Below are positions 28,482 to 35,802 of a stretch of DNA of 64,000 nt, piece by piece. This DNA comes from DAIDHZ01 sp035480255 (lineage in GTDB: Bacteria; Chlamydiota; Chlamydiia; Chlamydiales; SM23-39), in assembly GCA_964630875.1 (NCBI GenBank), contig CAZVXF010000006.1, positions 3,064 through 67,063 of the forward strand, given 5' to 3'. Position 1 is the stretch's first letter. Every line of letters begins with the position of its first letter. Under the pieces are notes generated by a model, which ran no database searches, had not been told where the DNA came from, and was given only the letters and a program-made list of their open reading frames with translations. A program made the translations under genes and the position numbers.

Positions 28482-28521
28482 CCCAAACAAGCTCAAAAAT
28501 CGGTTTTTGAGTTTGTTTGGG
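28482..28521. repeat. Palindromic repeat copy 2
   Basis: CCCAAACAAGCTCAAAAA and TTTTTGAGTTTGTTTGGG form an 18-bp stem with one mismatch around TCGG, followed by TATACA. It matches the palindrome at 6629-6667, differing by changes that mostly keep pairing. A solo MITE end lies just upstream (28465-28477). It separates dus from the recT operon and could insulate transcription. Confidence 0.78.
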
Positions 28522-28653
28522 TATACAATGATCAAAAATTTTTTTAATACAAATAAAAAAAAATTGACTTAAATGCATAAAGAAATTTATAAAATTTGCG
28601 GAAAAACAAGAAACTATCGATTAGCGAATGATGAACTACTTTGGAGAAAAGAT

Positions 28654-29754
28654 ATGCGAATCTATCAAGTACTAGGCCGTTTTCACAGCTTTAGTAAAAA
28701 TATTACATCTATACGGGACCCTCTTTGTTTGAAGACTTCCGCACTTGTAGGTCCGATTCTGTTTTCGAGCTCTAGAGGCGTTTTTACAGCTTTGCAAAAA
28801 GAGCAGTCAGGGTTTGTAGATCGGATCACTGGATTTGAGGAAAATCCAGAGAAACGAAAGTCAATGACTGACCAGCTGAAAACTTTAGGGTTTATGTGGA
28901 GTGGCGATAGTAAATCTTGGGTCCCTCGCAAAGAAGTTCAGATGAGTACAGTTGAAGCTATTTTAAAAGGTTCAAGCGAATCGGTGGCTCCTGCACGAGA
29001 AGCCATCTCGACTGCTGCGAGTTATCCAAAGAGAATTGATGGTCTTTTAACAAAATGGTCAGATTCAATCGGTAAAGTCCTTCCAAGACAAATCAGAAAA
29101 GATAAATTCATGGAATCTCTTAGAATTGCTTTGATCAATGCAGAAAGGGCTGGCAATGTTTCTTCAGACGAAGCTTTAAGAACAGCTTGTATGAGATGTG
29201 CTGAGATTGGTCTTGTTCCAGGTCCATTACAAGAATGTTATTTTTCAACTCGAGACAATCAAATCGAGTTTCTCTTAGGATATAAGGGGATTATCGCCTT
29301 AGCAAGAAGAACTTCTCCACACATCCAAATTGAGACCCAAGTGGTTCGGAAAGGAGATGATTTTTCCTTTAGTCTTGGAACCAAGCCGAAGGTTTCTCTC
29401 AATCAATCGATCGATGCAAATCCAGAAGAGATCGAATATGCATACGTGCTCATCCGATTCCCTGAAGGAGTAGAAAAACTTGTCGTGATTGATAAGGCGC
29501 ATGTTGAAAAGAGAAAAGCGTGTTCGAAAGGCGTACATGCTACGAGCTCTCCTTGGAATAAATTCCAAAGAGAGATGTGGCTAAAGACTGCGTTAAGAGA
29601 GGCTTTTAGGTTTGTAAACCTTTCAACCGAAACAAATATCTCGCAAGACTTTGACCATGCAAAGCAATCGATTCGAGAATTTATCCATTACCTTCAAGAT
29701 GAAGTTGAGGATTTTGAGAAAAAAGAAATAGGAAAAACGGAAACTTCTATATGA
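28654..29754 (+). CDS. RecT-family single-strand annealing protein, paralog A
   Basis: RecT proteins anneal complementary single strands and drive phage-type recombination. From the ATG at 28654 (GGAG upstream) there are 366 residues: 1-50 a basic leader with one acidic residue (MRIYQVLGRFHSFSKNITSI); about 70-95 a small segment like DUF5710 (LKTLGFMWSGDSKSWVP); about 140-345 the RecT core with CAEIGLVPGPLQECYF, FLLGYKGIIALARR and SPWNKFQREMWLKTALREAF. First gene of a four-gene operon; its stop overlaps the next start (ATGA). No other phage genes adjoin. Confidence 0.88.
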   Translation: MRIYQVLGRFHSFSKNITSIRDPLCLKTSALVGPILFSSSRGVFTALQKEQSGFVDRITGFEENPEKRKSMTDQLKTLGFMWSGDSKSWVPRKEVQMSTVEAILKGSSESVAPAREAISTAASYPKRIDGLLTKWSDSIGKVLPRQIRKDKFMESLRIALINAERAGNVSSDEALRTACMRCAEIGLVPGPLQECYFSTRDNQIEFLLGYKGIIALARRTSPHIQIETQVVRKGDDFSFSLGTKPKVSLNQSIDANPEEIEYAYVLIRFPEGVEKLVVIDKAHVEKRKACSKGVHATSSPWNKFQREMWLKTALREAFRFVNLSTETNISQDFDHAKQSIREFIHYLQDEVEDFEKKEIGKTETSI

Positions 29755-30920
29755 TTTCTCGGTTGTCACATCTACGTTTCCCTCCTCTTTCTATTTCAGA
29801 GAGAGGAGCTCATCTGTTGCCTTTGCTTCCACAAAACTTCTTTAGTATGAAGCTGTGTTCTACAAAGCTGGAAGATTTTTCTAGCAAAGAAGAAAAAAAG
29901 AAGGAAATATACAGCATTTCAACAGATGTTGATAAAGGAGAGTGTGTGTTGCAATTGAATGCATACGTTCCTCGAATGGTTTGGGAAAAAGTGAATGCAA
30001 TTTTTACCGAGAATGATTTTTCTTGGAACAAAGAAAAGCATACTTGGACTTCTTCTAGCACGATTGCTGCAGAGAAGACTTTGGAGAAAGCAAAAGAATA
30101 TCTTGATGCAACGCAACAAAATTTCGAAGAGCTTCATAATATAGACAAAAAACAGAAAGCTTTGAAATGGATTGAAGCTGAAGAAGCCTTTCTTTCATCA
30201 TTGAATTCTGAAGCAATCGTTCAATTCAAAGAGCTTTCTGAGATTCCTTTTTCTCAAGCTGTTTCGACGCAAAGCGAAAATGAAAAATTCCTTTCTTTAT
30301 TTACTCAAATTCAAGCCCAGGCAGAGAAACTTCTTCCGAAACATATAGATTCCAAACGTTTTTTCTTCTTGATAAAACAAGCTTTGGAGAAAGTGGATGG
30401 AGTTTTTGAGCTAGATCCTGAAAGTGTTCGAAAGGCTGTATTCATAGCTTCTGCGCTTGGATTAGAGCCTGGGGACATCACCCAGCATTGCTACTTTGTT
30501 CCTTATGAGAAAGAGCTGAAATTTGTCATTGGTTATCGAGGTCTGATTGAGCTTTCGATCAGGGCTGGAGAAACGCTGTTTTATGAGGCAGGATGCGTTT
30601 ATAAACAAGATCGATTTGAAGTCAAAGAACCTCCTCATCAAGAGCTCTTCCATTCACCACATCTAAGAATCGATGAGAGGGGAGAAATTACACATTTTTA
30701 TGCATTGCGCGCTCAAAAAAATGGCCAGTATGACATTTGTGTTCTGAGTATTGACGACTTGAAAAAAACAAAAGCAATTGCTCAAGGGTTAAACAATCCA
30801 AAATCAGTCTGGCATAACTGGGTTGAAGTCATGGGGTTAAAAAGTGTTGTGAAATGTCTTGCGAAAATGACAGAGCTGAGTGTTCAAGAAAATACACAAC
30901 CAGATAAGACAACGAAATGA
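29751..30920 (+). CDS. RecT-family single-strand annealing protein, paralog B
   Basis: 389 residues, a divergent paralog of the gene before it. It has a Ser/Arg/Leu/Pro-rich leader of about 45 residues, a DUF5710-like segment near 75-105 (FTENDFSWNKEKHTWT), a helical linker, then a RecT core from about 175: IASALGLEPGDITQHCYFVP, FVIGYRGLIELSIRAGE and SVWHNWVEVMGLKSVVK. Two co-encoded RecT paralogs may form a hetero-oligomer. ATGA overlaps link it to both neighbours. Confidence 0.85.
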   Translation: MISRLSHLRFPPLSISERGAHLLPLLPQNFFSMKLCSTKLEDFSSKEEKKKEIYSISTDVDKGECVLQLNAYVPRMVWEKVNAIFTENDFSWNKEKHTWTSSSTIAAEKTLEKAKEYLDATQQNFEELHNIDKKQKALKWIEAEEAFLSSLNSEAIVQFKELSEIPFSQAVSTQSENEKFLSLFTQIQAQAEKLLPKHIDSKRFFFLIKQALEKVDGVFELDPESVRKAVFIASALGLEPGDITQHCYFVPYEKELKFVIGYRGLIELSIRAGETLFYEAGCVYKQDRFEVKEPPHQELFHSPHLRIDERGEITHFYALRAQKNGQYDICVLSIDDLKKTKAIAQGLNNPKSVWHNWVEVMGLKSVVKCLAKMTELSVQENTQPDKTTK

Positions 30921-31708
30921 TTAGATTCAATGCATTTCTCTTATCACCATTTCTGTATACAGGTGCACATTCTGTGATCAGAAATCAAGTGAACAGCCCC
31001 ATTCAGCCACTCGTCAGAGATGGGGTTTTTAAACGATTGTTTTGGGATGTACATAACCCAAAAAAAATCATTCATTTTCTTCACTCTGTTCGACCCCTTT
31101 CTGATTCTGCTAGAAAGATTGAAAAGATTGAGTTTCAAAATCCTTACTTTCCAGCTTACAGCCGTGGAGAAAAAGATATCTATGTCGATGTGATTTGTAG
31201 AAGTACTGATGTAGAAGGAAAAAATCCTGAAATCCATATCATTGAAATGCAGCAAGTAGAAAATGAAGGATACATGAAGAGATGGGATTTTTATGCGAGT
31301 CGATGCTATTCAATGGAGTTGAATCGATGTAAAAAATATGATCAGCTCATAAAAATTCATGTTGTCGCAGTCATGAACCACCCTTGTAAATACCCCAATG
31401 ATCTGTATCAACTAACAGGCAAAAGCAGTGGAGTCAGAGTCCCTGAAACTAGAGAATTAACGATTCTTTCTCTGTCTGATTTAAACTCCACCCTAGTTCA
31501 TGAAGATACGGATTCTAAAAAGTGGTCTCATTTGATTAAGTTTTCTGGCAGACCAGAGCTTCAAGAAGAGGTTTTATCTAAAGATCCTGTTTTTTTTCAG
31601 GCAATCAGCGATCTTCGATCAATGGGAAAAGTGGATCCGCTTCCTGCTCGGGAATCAAAAGGAAAGCCATGGAAATTATTATATAGAGACATAAAAAGTG
31701 CAGGTTAA
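30917..31708 (+). CDS. PD-(D/E)XK nuclease family protein (Rpn/transposase-like)
   Basis: 263 residues resembling the PDDEXK nuclease or putative transposase family related to Rpn recombination-promoting nucleases: DGVFKRLFWDVHNPKKIIHF, KDIYVDVIC (Asp91) and IHIIEMQQ (Glu110-x-Gln112). The active-site set D-E-x-Q looks intact. The first 30 residues (MIRFNAFLLSPFLYTGAHSV) form a basic/hydrophobic leader outside the domain. Lying between recT genes and a helicase, it may supply the strand-resecting or nicking nuclease that lambda-type exonuclease provides elsewhere; this is inferred from context. Confidence 0.78.
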   Translation: MIRFNAFLLSPFLYTGAHSVIRNQVNSPIQPLVRDGVFKRLFWDVHNPKKIIHFLHSVRPLSDSARKIEKIEFQNPYFPAYSRGEKDIYVDVICRSTDVEGKNPEIHIIEMQQVENEGYMKRWDFYASRCYSMELNRCKKYDQLIKIHVVAVMNHPCKYPNDLYQLTGKSSGVRVPETRELTILSLSDLNSTLVHEDTDSKKWSHLIKFSGRPELQEEVLSKDPVFFQAISDLRSMGKVDPLPARESKGKPWKLLYRDIKSAG

Positions 31709-31738
31709 TAACCTCGTGTTTTGGGCTGTTTTCCTCGA

Positions 31739-34700
31739 ATGATTTCGATTAGGCCTTCACGACTTCTGATGAGATCCGTCGCTTTACATAAGCCATTGAT
31801 CTCGAGCCTTGGGAAGCTATGGACACAGAGAAATCTTTGCTTGCCGAACGCTAGCGAATCTTTACGTTTTTACTCCTCTGTGAATCTCGAAAATCCACCT
31901 CTTGCTGTATCATTTTCTAAGTCTGTCTTTCGGAAGTCGATAGGGATTCCTCTTTCGGAGGGGAAAGATTATTCACTGAATTTTTGTGGATCTACGTTTG
32001 ATGAAGAAAGTTTTCGTGATCTTATTGAGAAGATTCGAAACTATCAAATTGAGACATTGGGATTATCAGAATGTACTTTGCCGAATTCCGATATAAATTC
32101 ATTGATCGAGTCGTGTTGTCTCTCAGGTATGAAAAGTTTAGATTTATCTGGAGTGCGACTTGAAAAACAACACCTTGAAACACTGATTCAATTTCTTCCT
32201 TTCTCTTCTATCCACTCACTTGCTCTTTCTCTCTCCCCATCTCAAGTGACAGAATCGATTCAGTTAAAAACGATCGCAGAAACTCGGAATATCGAGTTTC
32301 AGCATTACAAACAAGATAGCGCCAGTGTGAAGACAACTGTCGTAGATTCTCGCGTTACCCAAAAAACTCATTCAATTTTCTTATCCTCTTTTCATAAGAA
32401 TAAAGCCGCGCAAGGTGGATTTGATTCTTATGAACTGATTACAACCGAAAGTCTTTTCTCAGAAATTCTTCCCGATCTTTCAAAAGGTTTTTTTGTGACT
32501 TTATCTCGGAGTAAGAATCAACAAAGTATCGACCATATCATTTTGGGGACTGCGAAGGGAAGGGGATGGGTTATCCCATTCAGAGAGATTCTTTTAAATC
32601 GAGATGATTTGTTCTTTAAAAAAGTAAAAAAGGTTTTCGAAGATCCGTCAATTCCAAAATATTTTTATGCGTATAGAAGGGATTTTCACGCATTGCAAGA
32701 TCACGGTATTTTAGTCAAAGGTTTGGGATTTGATTTGATATTTGCTCAAAAATTTATGAGTAAAGATCCTTTGCCTCGGCAGAGATTTTCAAAGAGAGAT
32801 GAACCGAGCGTCAATTGGCCTGATGTTCCAAATGATTCTTTGTTGATGGCTAAGAAAATGGCTAGTTTTGATTATGAATTGTTTCTTACATTGGAGCAAA
32901 AGCTCTTAAAGAAAAAACAATCATTATTTTTCCGTCATATTCTTTTGCCTCTTGAAGAGCTCTTCCTTTCTATGCGGAAGAATGGCTTACCAGTCAATCA
33001 AGATTTTGTTCAGAGATTCTATGATTATTCAAAAATTGCTATGGAAAAAGCAACTCAAAATATTCAGTTTCACAATAGCCTTAACATAGGAGTTCAAAAA
33101 GGTCTCTTTGCAGTATGGAGAGATAAATATACCGATCTCTTTAATTCTAAACGAAATCAGCATTCTTTATGTCGTATGAATGAAAAAAATGATGGTCACA
33201 TACACGATGAACATGTTCTTCAGCGCGAAACAATTCGCAGGATTCAAAACTTTGAAATACTAGATGAGACATTACGGAGAATGTTGAATCAGAAAGTTTT
33301 TTTTATTCATCGAAGACCCAATTTTTTTCGAGGAGTCACTGCGATCCCAAGACTTGGAAATCTCTCTTTAAAAGCGATTGCGAACACGTTTCAAGTAGAG
33401 AAAAACAACCATCTCTACATGATAGGTTTTGATGAGTTGCACCTCAGAATTCTTGCTCAAATAAGCCAAGATTTAGCGTTAAAAAAGCTTTGCAAAAAAA
33501 ATCTTAAACAGGGCCAATTAAGAAAGTCAATCAACCGGAAAGTATTTAAGCATGCAAAATATATTCGTCACACAGAGATTCTGAACCAATTTTCATGTGG
33601 GATGATTTCTAAAGATAAACTTTTCAAGATTTTCTGCAAGGATTCTGAAGAAATGCTCCAGAAGTATTTTCAAGTTTTTCCCAAAGTAAAAGTCTTTTTA
33701 GATTGTCCTTTAAATAAACAGGTAGAAGAACAGGAGACACCCAGAGTCTCGGATGAAAAAGCAAGAATCAAAAAAATTCGAACGCTGCATCAGCTCGCGA
33801 CGAAGTATATTCTTACTTTTGCAGCTCAATTGCATCAAGGATTTTCGCTTTCCCGTTTTTGTTCGAAGATTATCTTTCTAGATAATCAACTCTTATTTCT
33901 TGAAGTGATTCCAGAAGAAATGGATGAAATCTTAAAGGTGATTCTAAAAATCAATCAATCCATTATGAAGTGGTCTGTACCTATCCCTGTTCATTGTGAA
34001 AGACTGGATCTTGTTGCTGCCGAAGCTAAAAGCAGACATGAATTTCTGACGACTTTAACTCAAGGGGTAATCCCAGGAATCGGATCTGAAAAAGATCAGG
34101 ATTTGACGAGAAACTCTTTAAATATTTTCTTATTTCCCTCTTTTGCACGCCCCCGGCCAATCAAGCGCAACGATTTTTTGAGTCTTCATCGAATGCGAAG
34201 TCAGCTGCAATCCATTGTACAGAGCGCTTTTCGGCGCATTAAAACCATACTATTTTCGAATCCCATTCAGGCGCCTTCAGATTCATCGAGAGTCGATCAG
34301 ATGATCCAAACCTACTTTCCTTTGATTCAATTGAAGCCACTTCAAAAACAAGTGATTGAGCAAATTTTGGACAACAAGCATACAATTGCCTTATTTCCTA
34401 CTGGATATGGAAAATCAATTTGTTTTCAGATCCCTGCACTGATCTTGGAAGGGACGACAATTGTGATTTCTCCCTTAATTTCTTTGATTGAAAGCCAGGT
34501 TCTAGAGTTGATTGAAAAAGGCATTTCTGCGACGCGAGCCACATCCGCAGTTCAAATTGAAGAGAATAAACATAAAATCATCTATGTTACTCCCGAGGCT
34601 TTCACTAGAAATGATATGCGTAAAGCTTTGACAAAAACCAATATTTCTCTGTTTGTCATTGACGAAGCGCATTGCATATATCAATGGGGAAACACGTTTC

Positions 34701-35773
34701 GAAAATCATATCGAGAGCTCGGAACAATCAATCGGACTTTCCCAAAGGTTCCAATCCTTGCATTGACTGCTAGCGCAACGACAAGTACCATTCAGGATAT
34801 CTGTGAGACTCTGGTCGTCAAGGACCCAAAGATCGTTCTTGGTCCATTTTTTCGAAATAATCTGTCGATAAGACTTGAGTCTAGATATGATTTAAACAAG
34901 CAGTTAATGGATCTCTTATCCCGTCATCGGGGAGAAACTGGGATTATTTACTGTGAACAACGATCTGAAGTTGATGAAATGCATGAGCTACTTTCTGCAT
35001 CTGGTGTGCGCTGTAAGAAATACCATGCAGGTATGCCTGGAAATGAACGTACAGATGTGTTGAATCTTTTTTTAAATGGTAAAATAGAAATTGTCATTGC
35101 GACGGTTGCCTTTGGGATGGGAATTAATAAAACAAATGTTCGCTTTGTTTGTCATACTAAAATTCCAGGAAGCATAGAACAGTATTATCAAGAAATCGGA
35201 AGAGCGGGTAGAGACGGTTTGAATTCGGAGTGCTTACTCCTCTACTCACCACATGATTTTATTGAAAACCTACTTTTTAAGATTGAAGCGGATGATCCGA
35301 AAATCAGGAATGAGTTGCATGTAAAAGCCAATGAAATCCTATATTTTTCTCAGAACCCGATTTGTCGTCAGCAGCAACTTGCGAATTATTTCACAGGAAC
35401 GAAAACGAAAGAAGTCTGTAACAATTGTGATATTTGTCTTGGGATGACAGAAGTTGTAGATGGAACGCCGATTGTACAAGACATATTACGAGCAATCCTC
35501 TTGACCAATGGATCGCTTCCATTTAAAAAATTGACAGAATTGGTCTGTGGAAAAGATTCTGGCTTTTTTTCACCAGAATATAAACATTTGTCAGTCTACG
35601 GCGTTTTGTCTAGTTATTCGGAAGATAGAGTGTTCAATCTTTTGCGCTATCTAGTCCATAAAAATGTGATTTCGGTGACTGATCAAGTTGCCGGGAATCA
35701 GATTTTTGTTCTCAATGATCTTTCCAAACGGATATTAAGAGGAGAGGAAAGAATTTATATTCAAAGACTGTAA
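31739..35773 (+). CDS. Fusion of degenerate family-A DNA polymerase and RecQ helicase
   Basis: 1344 residues from the ATG at 31739. Regions: 1-45 basic leader with one acid, ending RFYSS; 75-165 leucine-rich-repeat-like; 205-345 similar to the PolA 3'-5' exonuclease fold but without its acidic set; 395-745 PolA-like polymerase with motif A as GFDELHLR (DYSQIELR in PolA) and motif C as LDN (HDE in PolA), so catalytic residues are lost; 855-1240 RecQ helicase with TGYGKS, DEAH, FGMGIN, QEIGRAGRDG and zinc cysteines (1209, 1227, 1230, 1233); 1241-1344 RQC-like winged helix. The helicase looks active and the polymerase part structural. It ends the operon, 30 bases after the nuclease gene. The domain order is the reverse of eukaryotic POLQ. 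Confidence 0.88.
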   Translation: MISIRPSRLLMRSVALHKPLISSLGKLWTQRNLCLPNASESLRFYSSVNLENPPLAVSFSKSVFRKSIGIPLSEGKDYSLNFCGSTFDEESFRDLIEKIRNYQIETLGLSECTLPNSDINSLIESCCLSGMKSLDLSGVRLEKQHLETLIQFLPFSSIHSLALSLSPSQVTESIQLKTIAETRNIEFQHYKQDSASVKTTVVDSRVTQKTHSIFLSSFHKNKAAQGGFDSYELITTESLFSEILPDLSKGFFVTLSRSKNQQSIDHIILGTAKGRGWVIPFREILLNRDDLFFKKVKKVFEDPSIPKYFYAYRRDFHALQDHGILVKGLGFDLIFAQKFMSKDPLPRQRFSKRDEPSVNWPDVPNDSLLMAKKMASFDYELFLTLEQKLLKKKQSLFFRHILLPLEELFLSMRKNGLPVNQDFVQRFYDYSKIAMEKATQNIQFHNSLNIGVQKGLFAVWRDKYTDLFNSKRNQHSLCRMNEKNDGHIHDEHVLQRETIRRIQNFEILDETLRRMLNQKVFFIHRRPNFFRGVTAIPRLGNLSLKAIANTFQVEKNNHLYMIGFDELHLRILAQISQDLALKKLCKKNLKQGQLRKSINRKVFKHAKYIRHTEILNQFSCGMISKDKLFKIFCKDSEEMLQKYFQVFPKVKVFLDCPLNKQVEEQETPRVSDEKARIKKIRTLHQLATKYILTFAAQLHQGFSLSRFCSKIIFLDNQLLFLEVIPEEMDEILKVILKINQSIMKWSVPIPVHCERLDLVAAEAKSRHEFLTTLTQGVIPGIGSEKDQDLTRNSLNIFLFPSFARPRPIKRNDFLSLHRMRSQLQSIVQSAFRRIKTILFSNPIQAPSDSSRVDQMIQTYFPLIQLKPLQKQVIEQILDNKHTIALFPTGYGKSICFQIPALILEGTTIVISPLISLIESQVLELIEKGISATRATSAVQIEENKHKIIYVTPEAFTRNDMRKALTKTNISLFVIDEAHCIYQWGNTFRKSYRELGTINRTFPKVPILALTASATTSTIQDICETLVVKDPKIVLGPFFRNNLSIRLESRYDLNKQLMDLLSRHRGETGIIYCEQRSEVDEMHELLSASGVRCKKYHAGMPGNERTDVLNLFLNGKIEIVIATVAFGMGINKTNVRFVCHTKIPGSIEQYYQEIGRAGRDGLNSECLLLYSPHDFIENLLFKIEADDPKIRNELHVKANEILYFSQNPICRQQQLANYFTGTKTKEVCNNCDICLGMTEVVDGTPIVQDILRAILLTNGSLPFKKLTELVCGKDSGFFSPEYKHLSVYGVLSSYSEDRVFNLLRYLVHKNVISVTDQVAGNQIFVLNDLSKRILRGEERIYIQRL

Positions 35774-35802
35774 TCTTTTGCATTTTGACTTTTCAGAAAC
35801 TC

